The notes under the pieces are model-generated. The model saw only the letters and a list, made by a program, of their open reading frames with translations, searched no databases and was not told the origin of the DNA. A DNA stretch of 64,000 nt from Flavobacterium pectinovorum (GTDB lineage: Bacteria > Bacteroidota > Bacteroidia > Flavobacteriales > Flavobacteriaceae), in the NCBI RefSeq assembly GCF_900142715.1, contig NZ_FRBX01000003.1, positions 372,001-436,000 of the forward strand, written 5' to 3'. Positions 8,672-16,755 of the stretch are shown here, one piece after another (the first letter of the stretch is position 1; each line of letters starts with the position of its first letter). A program made the position numbers and the translations under genes.

Positions 8672-9214
8672 TTGACAAACGAGAAGGAATTTATCGCACA
8701 ATTATTAGATCCTAAAACGCAAAACATTGCGTTTCAAAAACTCGTGTCTGATTATCAAAAACCACTGTATTCTCATGTTCGAAACATTGTTTTGAACCAT
8801 GATGATGCCGATGACGTTTTGCAAAATACTTTTGTGAAGGTCTTTCAGTATTTAAAAAATTTTAAGGGAGAAAGTAAACTCTTTTCCTGGATGTATCGTA
8901 TTGCAACCAATGAAGCATTGACTTTTTTGAGCCAAAAAGCAAAACTAAACGGAATAACATCTGAAGCTTTACAAAATAAAACAATCGACAATTTAAAAGC
9001 CGATACTTATTTTGATGGTGACGAGATTCAGATTAAACTTCAAAAAGCTATTGTAACATTGCCGGAAAAGCAGCAATTGGTATTTAAAATGAAGTATTTC
9101 CAAGAATTAAAATACGAAGAAATCGCAGAAATCCTGGGAACTTCGGTTGGGGCACTCAAAGCATCTTATCATCATGCAGTAAAAAAAATCGAATTATATG
9201 TTACATCAAATTAA
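8672..9214 (+). CDS. ECF-type RNA polymerase sigma factor
   Basis: 180 residues. Region 2 is DADDVLQNTFVKVFQYLKNFKGESKLFSWMYRIATNEAL; region 4 is LPEKQQLVFKMKYFQELKYEEIAEILGTSVGALKASYHHAVKKI. The start is a TTG: an in-frame TAA lies six bases upstream and no ATG is in frame near it. The following gene encodes a one-helix membrane protein in the position of an anti-sigma factor, and then a Spy-like periplasmic protein, so this trio probably forms an envelope-stress response. Confidence 0.92.
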   Translation: MTNEKEFIAQLLDPKTQNIAFQKLVSDYQKPLYSHVRNIVLNHDDADDVLQNTFVKVFQYLKNFKGESKLFSWMYRIATNEALTFLSQKAKLNGITSEALQNKTIDNLKADTYFDGDEIQIKLQKAIVTLPEKQQLVFKMKYFQELKYEEIAEILGTSVGALKASYHHAVKKIELYVTSN

Positions 9215-9247
9215 ACCTTTTGTTATAAAACATATCTTATAGACATT

Positions 9248-9664
9248 ATGAAAGCATTTAAATTAGAAAACGAACCGAAAATAACAACTGGATTTAAAAC
9301 TTCGGATGATTATTTTGATGATTTCTCAGCAAAAGTTTTACAGCAAATTAACGAAACGAAAGAAGTAAAAGTAATTCCGATTTACAAACGTAAAAATGTT
9401 CTTTCGATGCTTGCCGCTGCTGTTGTTTTTATAGGATTATTGATTCCGATAGTAAACAACTACAACAATACATCAAAAGAACTTGACGAAGCTACTTTAG
9501 AAACCTATTTAAGCTATCAATCTAATTTGAATCAATATGATTTAATTAAAGAATTGGATACAAAAGACATAGACAAACTTAATAAGAGTGTTGCTCTCGA
9601 ACAGGAAACACTGGAAGATATTTTATCTTCAAATCCAAACATTGAAAATTTAATTTCAGAATAA
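9248..9664 (+). CDS. Probable membrane anti-sigma factor of the adjacent ECF sigma
   Basis: 138 residues. The N-terminal ~48 residues would be cytoplasmic; one membrane helix (VLSMLAAAVVFIGLLIPIV) lies at about residues 50-68, followed by a short acidic periplasmic part. Topology, size and position 33 bases after an ECF sigma gene fit an anti-sigma factor, though no zinc-binding or RskA motif is present. Function is inferred from context. Confidence 0.7.
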   Translation: MKAFKLENEPKITTGFKTSDDYFDDFSAKVLQQINETKEVKVIPIYKRKNVLSMLAAAVVFIGLLIPIVNNYNNTSKELDEATLETYLSYQSNLNQYDLIKELDTKDIDKLNKSVALEQETLEDILSSNPNIENLISE

Positions 9665-9676
9665 AAAACTTAAAAG

Positions 9677-10132
9677 ATGAAAAAAAATATACTACCGATT
9701 CTGCTATTTTTAGTAAGTTTTTCATTTTATGCACAAAGTGATAAAGATGAAAAACGCGAAAAAATAAAAGCTTATAAAGTTTCTTTTTTAACGACAGAAC
9801 TAGAACTTACTTCAACAGAAGCAGAAAAATTCTGGCCGATTTACAACACTTATGATGACAAACAATTTGAATTGCGTCATGATAAAATGAAAACATATTT
9901 ACGAAAATTAGATGATGATAATATCAATTCTTTATCTGAAAAAGATGCAGCAACACTTTTGGCACAAATAGAAAGTACTGATAAAGAATTATATCTTTTG
10001 CGTGAAAAATATATGACAAATCTTAAAAAAGTCCTTTCGGCAAAAAAAATACTAAAGCTTAAAAAATCTGAAGATGATTTTAACCGCAAATTGCTAAAAC
10101 AATATCGCGATAAAGCTGCCAAAAAAGAATAA
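9677..10132 (+). CDS. Periplasmic Spy/CpxP-like sensor or chaperone-like protein
   Basis: 151 residues with a signal peptide (MKKNILPILLFLVSFSFYAQ) and a highly charged, helical mature part containing LTSTEAEKFWPIYNTYDDK, the type of segment found in Bacteroidota LTXXQ/Spy-like proteins. It follows the anti-sigma gene by 12 bases, so it is the last gene of the sigma operon. A role in sensing or buffering envelope stress is inferred. Confidence 0.7.
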   Translation: MKKNILPILLFLVSFSFYAQSDKDEKREKIKAYKVSFLTTELELTSTEAEKFWPIYNTYDDKQFELRHDKMKTYLRKLDDDNINSLSEKDAATLLAQIESTDKELYLLREKYMTNLKKVLSAKKILKLKKSEDDFNRKLLKQYRDKAAKKE

Positions 10133-10146
10133 AAGAAACAACAGCG

Positions 10147-10200
10147 ACAAGGCCCCTATATAATAATACTTACTTTATTATTTAGGGGTCTTGTTATTTT
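10147..10200 (+). terminator. Terminator of the ECF sigma operon
   Basis: ACAAGGCCCCTA (10147-10158) pairs with TAGGGGTCTTGT (10183-10194) with one mismatch, with further AT pairing inside, followed by a T-rich stretch. Confidence 0.75.
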
Positions 10201-10229
10201 ATTTAAGTAGTAAATCTAATTGTAATTTT

Positions 10230-10372
10230 AACCGCAAGGCACGCAAAATTTTTTAATATGATTAGGTTAGAAAACGCAAAGTTCGCAAAGCTTTCTATTT
10301 AATTAGCTTTGCGAACTTTGTGTTTTCTAAACATATGCTTAAATAAATCTTAGCGCACTTTGCGGTAAAATA
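10230..10372. repeat. CGCAAAG-type nested inverted repeat
   Basis: The inner arms AAAACGCAAAGTTCGCAAAG (from 10271) and its reverse complement (10305-10326) pair over 22 bases with one mismatch. The outer arms ACCGCAAGGCACGCAAA (from 10231) and TTAGCGCACTTTGCGGTAAA (ending near 10369) pair imperfectly. The whole 143-base unit could fold into one long hairpin. The CGCAAAGTTCGCAAAG word is typical of dispersed Bacteroidota intergenic repeats. Confidence 0.78.
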
Positions 10373-10381
10373 TAACAATTA

Positions 10382-11443
10382 TTATTTAAATCGAAGACGG
10401 ATTACTTTATTAAAACCTGCAGCAATAGCTGTATTTCTATTGACAAAACGAATCGTAAACAGAGAGGAATCAGTAGATAACTGCATCCAGTTTTCGCCTC
10501 CATTTTGAGAGTATTGTATCCCTTCTGAACCAACACATATAATTTCTTTTCCATTTCCGCCCGGAACGTATTGTATACAAGAAGCGTATCCAAATCCCAT
10601 ATCCTGGCCTATTAATGTCCATGTCATTCCGCCATCAGCAGTAAAAGCTTTATTATTTGATTTTTTGTTTGGAAGATCATAATCTCCTCCGGCAATAAAT
10701 CCGTGTTTAGAATCATAAAAATCGGCTGTAAAAATACCCGTCATTGCCTTTCCCTGTACGATTGGAGTTTCAATAACTTTCCATGTTTTTGCTTTATCGG
10801 CAGAGTAAAAAACACGTGCTTTTTTTCCTCCGGAAACCAGCCATGTATCATTTCCATTAATTACAATATTCGTGTTGCTTGCTGCAAAAGCCGCCTCTCC
10901 TTGCGAGTTTGTTGGCAATTTATCTGATAATAATTTTGTCCATGTTTCACCTCCGTCGCGGGTCACAATTATAGAAAATGTATCTTCTGTTGGATCTCCA
11001 ATTGCAATACCTTCTTTATCATTCCAAAATTGCATACTATCGTAAAAAACTTTCTGATTGATTTCTTTATAAACTAATTTTACTTTTTGTGTTTTTTTAG
11101 AAACCTGGTAAAGCAAAGCAGGATTTGCAACACTTAATAAATATATATTTTGTGAAGTTTGTGCGATACTTCTAAACTCTAATTTTAAAGTGTCACGATA
11201 AATATGTTCTTCAAATTTTTCGTTTTTATCTAAATCATAATAGCCAAAGCGAGAATAATCTCCTCCGTACCACACTTTATTTTTATCAATTAATATTGCT
11301 CTAATACTAATTTTATCCTTAAATAAAGTATCTATTTGTACTGAAGTAAAACCACCGAACAAAGCTTTTTTCTCATTGAAGTTCAGCGTTTTAAAAGACA
11401 CCATCAAAACAAATAGAGTGCAAAATAAAAGTACTTTTTTCAT
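10382..11443 (-). CDS. Secreted BNR/Asp-box repeat beta-propeller protein (YCF48-like)
   Basis: About 353 residues from the ATG at 11443, which starts a signal peptide (MKKVLLFCTLFVLMVSF); an in-frame ATG 33 bases upstream adds only a hydrophilic extension. Asp-box repeats recur: TRDGGETWTKL, SADKAKTWK, TADGGMTWTLIG and SQNGGENWMQL, which mark blades of a beta-propeller. Proteins of this type are often labelled oxidoreductase or YCF48-like, without known reaction. It is probably exported; a glycan- or protein-binding role is possible. No sialidase active site is recognisable. Confidence 0.8.
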   Translation of the reverse strand: MKKVLLFCTLFVLMVSFKTLNFNEKKALFGGFTSVQIDTLFKDKISIRAILIDKNKVWYGGDYSRFGYYDLDKNEKFEEHIYRDTLKLEFRSIAQTSQNIYLLSVANPALLYQVSKKTQKVKLVYKEINQKVFYDSMQFWNDKEGIAIGDPTEDTFSIIVTRDGGETWTKLLSDKLPTNSQGEAAFAASNTNIVINGNDTWLVSGGKKARVFYSADKAKTWKVIETPIVQGKAMTGIFTADFYDSKHGFIAGGDYDLPNKKSNNKAFTADGGMTWTLIGQDMGFGYASCIQYVPGGNGKEIICVGSEGIQYSQNGGENWMQLSTDSSLFTIRFVNRNTAIAAGFNKVIRLRFK

Positions 11444-11499
11444 ATAGATTAGATTTTTTTTATTGCTAAAATACAATTATTTATAACATTTAAAAGAGG

Positions 11500-11530
11500 T
11501 TTGATATTTTTTTCTGGCACAGTAATTGGA
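11500..11530 (+). promoter_or_regulatory. Atypical promoter upstream of the Arg/Asn-rich lipoprotein gene
   Basis: TGGCAC (11515-11520), five bases, then TTGGA (11526-11530) resembles a sigma-54 -24/-12 promoter (TGGCAC-N5-TTGCA) with one mismatch in the -12 element. The same stretch can be read as a weak Bacteroidota promoter (TTTG 11500-11503, 19 bases, TAATTGGA). Either would place the transcription start 20-35 bases before the ATG. Confidence 0.35.
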
Positions 11531-11564
11531 TATCCAACAATATTAAACTTAATATGATTTTATC

Positions 11565-12851
11565 ATGAAAACGAAACTACTTTTAATAGCGATAATAGCA
11601 ATAGGTTTTGGATCTTGTAAAGCACAAAGCCAAACTACTGTATATGCAAAAAATTCAGATATAAGTGATAACCTAGATCTTAGAGCTGTTGCCTCGATGT
11701 TTGGGGACTCAGACAATCTTCAGGATTTTGAAAGAAGACTGAACGATCCTAAATATCAAATTTCAAACCTTGACTTAAATGGTGATGACCAGGTTGATTA
11801 TTTACGTGTAATAGAATCTGTAGAAGACAGAACTCACGTTGTAATTATTCAGGCTGTACTTGATCGTGATGTGTATCAGGACATTGCAACTATAGATATT
11901 GAAAGAGACAATTCTAATAAAGTTGTTGTTCAGGTTGTGGGTAACAGTTATTTATATGGAGATAATTATATTTACGAGCCTGTTTATAGTGTAGCACCAG
12001 TAATTTACACTTCATTTTGGGTAACGAATTACAGACCATATTATTCAACTTGGGGTTGGAATGTTTATCCAACATATTATTCTGCCTGGAGACCTTACCC
12101 TATTTACAGATATAGAAACAACGTTAATGTTTGTATCAACGTAAACAACCATTACAACTATGTAAACACACGTAGAAGTTACAGAGCTCCTGTTATCTAT
12201 CAAACAAGACGTAGTTATGGTTATGAAACAATGCGCCCTAATTACGGTTTCTCTCAAAGACATTCAAATGTAAACAACCGTTATGAGTTAGATCAAAGAC
12301 GTGTTGCAAGCAGAGAAGCAAACAGAGGTTCTAATACATATAACACAAACAGATCTAATTCTAATAGAGTTTCTGGTTCTGATAACAGAACAACAACAAA
12401 CAGAAATTACACAGAAAACAGAACTAATACAAACAGAAGTTACAATTCTGAAAGAGGTAATGCAAGTAGAAATAATTCGGCTACGCCAAATAATTCTGCA
12501 AGAGTTGATAATAATACACAAAGAACTGAATCAAGAGGATATTCAAGCGAAAACAGATCAAATACAAACAGAACTTCTACAGCTTCACAACAAACACAGC
12601 CTACAAGAAGTTATTCTGAAAACAGATCAAACACAAGCAGACCAGCCTCTGTGCCTCAACAGACACAGCCAACCAGAAACTATTCTGAAAGCAGCAGATC
12701 AAGTTCTAATAATAACTCATCAAGAGCACAAAGCTCTCAAAATACGCAACGTTCTGAATCTCCAAGAGCAAGTCAGGAATCAAGAAGCAGCCAACCGCAA
12801 AGAGGAGAAAGCGGATCTAACTCATCAAGAGGTGGCGGAAGAAGAGGTTAA
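11565..12851 (+). CDS. Lipoprotein with Tyr-rich domain and long Arg/Asn/Ser/Thr/Gln low-complexity tail
   Basis: 428 residues. The signal peptide ends in a lipobox-like GFGSC (Cys19). Residues ~30-140 are a folded-looking acidic domain (LDLNGDDQVDYLRVIESVEDRTHVVI). Residues ~150-220 are rich in Tyr, Trp and Asn. From ~225 to the end the protein is built almost only of Arg, Asn, Ser, Thr, Gln and Tyr with loose ENRSNTNR and QQTQPTR repeats, ending RGGGRRG. A surface or periplasmic polymer- or nucleic-acid-binding role is possible but unproven. Confidence 0.75.
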   Translation: MKTKLLLIAIIAIGFGSCKAQSQTTVYAKNSDISDNLDLRAVASMFGDSDNLQDFERRLNDPKYQISNLDLNGDDQVDYLRVIESVEDRTHVVIIQAVLDRDVYQDIATIDIERDNSNKVVVQVVGNSYLYGDNYIYEPVYSVAPVIYTSFWVTNYRPYYSTWGWNVYPTYYSAWRPYPIYRYRNNVNVCINVNNHYNYVNTRRSYRAPVIYQTRRSYGYETMRPNYGFSQRHSNVNNRYELDQRRVASREANRGSNTYNTNRSNSNRVSGSDNRTTTNRNYTENRTNTNRSYNSERGNASRNNSATPNNSARVDNNTQRTESRGYSSENRSNTNRTSTASQQTQPTRSYSENRSNTSRPASVPQQTQPTRNYSESSRSSSNNNSSRAQSSQNTQRSESPRASQESRSSQPQRGESGSNSSRGGGRRG

Positions 12852-12878
12852 TAAATTCTTATTTCTTAATAAAAAATT

Positions 12879-12909
12879 AAAGCACAATTTGACGATTGTG
12901 CTTTTTTTT
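12879..12909 (+). terminator. Rho-independent terminator
   Basis: AGCACAAT (12881-12888) pairs with ATTGTGCT (12895-12902) and is followed by eight Ts. Confidence 0.85.
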
Positions 12910-12950
12910 ATCTTTTTAATTTTAATTACCGCTAATTTGTTTTAAAACAG

Positions 12951-12958
12951 TAAATTTG
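12951..12958 (+). promoter_or_regulatory. -7 box TAAATTTG for kup
   Basis: Perfect TAnnTTTG match 24 bases upstream of the kup ATG at 12983. An in-frame ATG at 12956 lies inside this box and is therefore not the start. Confidence 0.6.
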
Positions 12959-12982
12959 CAACCGTCTTTTATAAAAATATAC

Positions 12983-14947
12983 ATGAGCGCAGCACATAAA
13001 AACTTACACAGTAAGTTGTCTATTGGGGGTTTATTAATCACACTAGGAATTATTTATGGAGATATTGGTACTTCTCCATTGTATGTAATGAAAGCCATCC
13101 TTGGCGAGCATGCTATTACTGCGGATATCGTTTTAGGAGGTATTTCATGTGTTTTTTGGACATTAACATTACAGACTACTATAAAATACGTCCTTATTAC
13201 CTTAAGCGCTGACAATCATGGCGAAGGTGGTATTTTTGCTTTATATGCATTAGTCAAAAAAACAAAAATTCAGTGGCTTATTGTTCCTGCAATTATTGGT
13301 GGTAGCGCCTTGCTGGCAGACGGAATTATTACACCGCCCATCTCAGTATCATCTGCTATAGAAGGAATAAAAACATACTATCCTGAAATAAATACTATTC
13401 CAATCGTTATCGGAATTTTATTTGTTTTATTTACAATTCAACAATTTGGAACTAAACTAGTTGGTAAATTTTTCGCACCAATGATGTTAATTTGGTTTAC
13501 CATGTTGGGAACTTTAGGAGTTATTCAAATTGCGCAACATGTCGAAGTTATAAAAGCCATTAACCCGTATTATGCTTATCATTTACTGCAAGTACACCCA
13601 GAAGGATTTTTCGTTCTTGGGCTAGTATTTTTATGTACAACCGGAGCCGAAGCTTTGTACTCAGACATGGGACACTGCGGAAGAAAAAACATTAGAATAA
13701 GCTGGATTTTTGTAAAACTAACTTTAGTATTAAACTACTTTGGTCAGGCAGCTTATTTAATTCACCATGAAGGTCAAACTTTACAGACTTTGGGTGGAGA
13801 AAACGGAAATCCATTTTACTTAATCATGCCGGACTGGTTTCAGCCTGTAGGGATTATTATAGCAACTTTGGCAGCTGTAATTGCGTCTCAAGCTTTAATT
13901 AGCGGATCGTTTACTTTGATTAACGAGGCGATGCGATTGAATTTCTGGCCTAAAGTAAAAATCAAATATCCTACTGAAGTAAAAGGACAATTGTATATTC
14001 CGTCGATTAACTGGTTATTGTTTTTTGGTTGTGTGGGAATCGTTCTTCACTTCGAAAAATCTAGTAATATGGAGCATGCCTACGGTTTAGCGATCGTGTT
14101 ATGTATGATCATGACTACTATTTTGCTGAACTATTACTTAATCATGAAAAGAATAAAATTATATTTCATGGTTCCGTTAATCACTATTTATTTATTGATC
14201 GAATTTAGCTTTTTAATTGCCAATGTTACCAAATTTGCCGAAGGTGGTTATGTAACTTTAATTATCGCTGCAGTTTTAATTTCGATTATGACCATTTGGT
14301 ATCTGGCTAAGAAAATCAATAAAAACTACACCAAAATCGTTAAGATTGACGATTACAAAAAAGTATTAGTTGAGTTAAGCAAAGATTTATCGATACCAAA
14401 ATATGCTACGCATTTAGTTTACATGACCAATGCCAATCGTGTTGACGAATTAGAGCAAAAAGTAATGTATTCTATATTACAAAAACGTCCTAAAAGAGCT
14501 GATATTTATTGGTTTGTTCATGTAAATATCCTAACAGAACCATACAAAACACAATACAAAGTAACCGAAATTGCAAAAGACGATATTTACAGAGTCGATT
14601 TTAATTTAGGTTTTAGAGAGCCAACAAAAATCAATTTGATGTTTCGTGAAGTGATCAGAGATATGGTGAAAAATGGCGAAGTAGATATTACAAGTCGTTA
14701 CGAATCATTAAATAAAAACAATATTATTGGTGACTTTAAATTTGTATTGTCTGAGAAGTTTTTATCAAACGACAATGATTTAAGATGGCACGAGAATATT
14801 ATCATGAACTCTTATTTCTTCATCAAAAAATTAAGTTTGTCTGAAGAAAGAGCTTTCGGTTTAGATAGTAGTTCTGTAAAAATAGAGAAATTCCCAATGG
14901 TGCTTCATGCTCCGGAAAATATTGGATTAACGAGAATTATAAAATAA
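12983..14947 (+). CDS. kup: KUP-family potassium uptake transporter
   Basis: 654 residues from the ATG at 12983. The N-terminus LGIIYGDIGTSPLYVMKA is the KUP hallmark, with the following ALYALVKK and GSALLADGIITPPISV motifs. About twelve membrane helices cover residues ~15-460, with a cytoplasmic C-terminal domain of ~190 residues. It imports K+ by proton symport across the inner membrane. It is monocistronic, bounded by terminators on both sides. Confidence 0.95.
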   Translation: MSAAHKNLHSKLSIGGLLITLGIIYGDIGTSPLYVMKAILGEHAITADIVLGGISCVFWTLTLQTTIKYVLITLSADNHGEGGIFALYALVKKTKIQWLIVPAIIGGSALLADGIITPPISVSSAIEGIKTYYPEINTIPIVIGILFVLFTIQQFGTKLVGKFFAPMMLIWFTMLGTLGVIQIAQHVEVIKAINPYYAYHLLQVHPEGFFVLGLVFLCTTGAEALYSDMGHCGRKNIRISWIFVKLTLVLNYFGQAAYLIHHEGQTLQTLGGENGNPFYLIMPDWFQPVGIIIATLAAVIASQALISGSFTLINEAMRLNFWPKVKIKYPTEVKGQLYIPSINWLLFFGCVGIVLHFEKSSNMEHAYGLAIVLCMIMTTILLNYYLIMKRIKLYFMVPLITIYLLIEFSFLIANVTKFAEGGYVTLIIAAVLISIMTIWYLAKKINKNYTKIVKIDDYKKVLVELSKDLSIPKYATHLVYMTNANRVDELEQKVMYSILQKRPKRADIYWFVHVNILTEPYKTQYKVTEIAKDDIYRVDFNLGFREPTKINLMFREVIRDMVKNGEVDITSRYESLNKNNIIGDFKFVLSEKFLSNDNDLRWHENIIMNSYFFIKKLSLSEERAFGLDSSSVKIEKFPMVLHAPENIGLTRIIK

Positions 14948-14970
14948 AAGTTATTCCAAAATAAATTCAG

Positions 14971-15008
14971 AAAACACTCTTTTAAGCTTTATTAGAGTGT
15001 TTTTTTTC
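14971..15008 (+). terminator. Rho-independent terminator after kup
   Basis: AAAACACTCT (14971-14980) pairs with AGAGTGTTTT (14994-15003), followed by a T run. Confidence 0.88.
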
Positions 15009-15069
15009 TTTTTAATAAAAGTTGAAACCACAATTAGAATTAAAAATTTAACTTTCAATCAATTAATAG

Positions 15070-15077
15070 TACCTTTG
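15070..15077 (+). promoter_or_regulatory. -7 box TACCTTTG for the rRNA methyltransferase gene
   Basis: TACCTTTG matches TAnnTTTG, 17 bases before the ATG at 15095. A TTTA sits 19 bases upstream in the -33 position. Confidence 0.55.
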
Positions 15078-15094
15078 CAACTCAAATAATAAAA

Positions 15095-16309
15095 ATGAGA
15101 TTACACAGAAATTTAGTTTATACTACCATCGATTCTTTAAATGCAATTTTCAATGAAGGAGAATATGCAGACAAAGTGGTAGCAAGAGCCTTAAAAAAAG
15201 ACAAACGTTGGGGAAGTTCTGACAGGAAGTTTGTTGCTGAAACGATATACGAAATTGTTCGTTGGAAAAGATTATATGCTGAAATTGCCGAAGTTAAAGA
15301 ACCATTTGACAGAGACAATTTATGGAGAATGTTTGCTGTTTGGGCTGTTTTAAGAGGATATCCAATTCCGGATTGGAAACAATTAGAAGGAACACCTGAA
15401 AGAAAAATAAAAGGACGTTTTGACGAACTTTCAAAAGTTAGAGCATTCAAAGAATCTATTCCGGACTGGATGGATGAATTGGGTGTAAAAGAATTAGGCG
15501 AAAAAGTTTGGTCTAAAGAAATTGCTGCTCAAAACCAGCCTGCAAAAGTTATTTTAAGAACAAATACACTTAAAGGAACAAAAGAAAACCTGAGAAACAC
15601 GTTGATGGATTTAAATATTGAAACAGAATATTTAAAAGATCAGCCGGAAGCTTTAGTTTTAAAAGAAAGAGCCAATGTATTTTTAACAGACGCTTTTAAA
15701 CAAGGTCTTTTTGAGGTTCAGGATGCCAACTCACAATTAGTGGCTGGTTTTCTGGATGTAAAACCCGGAATGCGTGTTGTAGATACTTGCGCCGGAGCTG
15801 GTGGAAAAACATTACATATTGCGTCTTTGATGGAAAACAAAGGACAATTGATTGCAATGGATTTGTACGAAAGTAAATTGAAACAATTGAAATTAAGAGC
15901 TAAAAGAAATGGTGCTTTTAATATTGAATATCGCATTATCGATACTACAAAAGTGATCAAAAAACTACACGAAAAAGCAGATCGTGTTTTAATTGATGCG
16001 CCTTGTAGCGGTTTAGGAGTGTTAAAAAGAAATCCTGATGCAAAATGGAAATTACAGCCTGAATTTATTGACAACATTCGTAAAGTTCAGTCTGAAGTTT
16101 TAGAAAGCTATTCTAAAATTGTAAAACCAGGCGGAAAATTAGTTTATGCAACATGTTCTGTTTTACCATCTGAAAATCAGGAGCAAGTTGAAAAATTCCT
16201 GAAAACTGAAATAGGAAAACAATTTAATTTTATAAAAGACCGTAAAATTTTGGCCTCAGAATCTGGGTTTGATGGTTTTTATATGGCACTTTTGGAACGT
16301 AAGGAATAA
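15095..16309 (+). CDS. RsmB/NOP2-family SAM-dependent RNA (cytosine-C5) methyltransferase
   Basis: 404 residues. The SAM-binding motif DTCAGAGGKTLHIA is near residue 230, and both family cysteines are present: DAPCSGLGVLKRNPD (motif IV, catalytic step) and YATCSVLPSENQEQV (motif VI). The N-terminal ~140 residues resemble the RsmB RNA-binding region. The family methylates cytosines in rRNA. The exact target (C967-like or other) cannot be told from the sequence. Confidence 0.9.
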   Translation: MRLHRNLVYTTIDSLNAIFNEGEYADKVVARALKKDKRWGSSDRKFVAETIYEIVRWKRLYAEIAEVKEPFDRDNLWRMFAVWAVLRGYPIPDWKQLEGTPERKIKGRFDELSKVRAFKESIPDWMDELGVKELGEKVWSKEIAAQNQPAKVILRTNTLKGTKENLRNTLMDLNIETEYLKDQPEALVLKERANVFLTDAFKQGLFEVQDANSQLVAGFLDVKPGMRVVDTCAGAGGKTLHIASLMENKGQLIAMDLYESKLKQLKLRAKRNGAFNIEYRIIDTTKVIKKLHEKADRVLIDAPCSGLGVLKRNPDAKWKLQPEFIDNIRKVQSEVLESYSKIVKPGGKLVYATCSVLPSENQEQVEKFLKTEIGKQFNFIKDRKILASESGFDGFYMALLERKE

Positions 16310-16755
16310 ATTAAATTCCAAATAAGATTAAATTCCAATAAAAAAATCCCAAATTCCAACCGTAAAATTGGAATTTGGGATTTTTGTTTGCTTTTATTTT
16401 TTTGATTTATCGTTTAGAATGTTTAGTCCCTACGGGCAATGTCGTTAAGTTAAGCTTTTTAAAAAATAAAATTATTGCAAATCAAATCTGTTTTTATCCG
16501 CGTTTTTACGAAGTAAATCTGTTTTATCCGCGTCAAAATTAGACCCTGATTTACTGATTCGCTAAAGCGAAAACGCTGATAAAAACGGATTTTTCTAATT
16601 ACTTTCTTGATTAAATTGTTAGGTAATTTTATAGACTTACTCTTAACTTAACGACATTGCCCGTAGGGACTACACTTCATTATAAAAATTTTCAAATAAA
16701 AAATCCCAAACCCCAATTTTACGGTTGGAATTTGGAATTTTTATTTATTGGAATT
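16310..16755. repeat. Nested inverted-repeat region between convergent genes
   Basis: 446 bases without a gene. The outer layers are two AATTCCAA-type hairpin units: one around 16322-16388 and one in inverted orientation around 16690-16745, sharing an almost identical core that includes CCAACCGTAAAATTGG. Inside them lies an element with 31-base terminal inverted repeats (listed separately). The hairpins with flanking A/T runs probably also terminate transcription of both neighbouring genes. Confidence 0.75.
16424..16672. mobile_element. 249-base MITE-like element with perfect 31-base terminal inverted repeats
   Basis: TAGTCCCTACGGGCAATGTC begins the left arm (16424-16454); the exact reverse complement occupies 16642-16672. 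The interior has ATCCGCGTTTTTACGAAG-type repeat words and an inverted counterpart, but no reading frame. Size, terminal repeats and lack of coding fit a miniature inverted-repeat element. I see no clear target-site duplication, so mobility is inferred only. Confidence 0.5.

Noticed and set aside
12301..12945. A 214-codon open frame overlapping the end of the Arg/Asn-rich lipoprotein gene
   Set aside because: It is the second frame of a low-complexity coding stretch; its Gln/Leu/Ile/Glu-rich product only mirrors the codon pattern of the real frame.
16424..16672. An insertion sequence
   Set aside because: Too short, no transposase frame and no target duplication seen; kept only as a MITE-like candidate.
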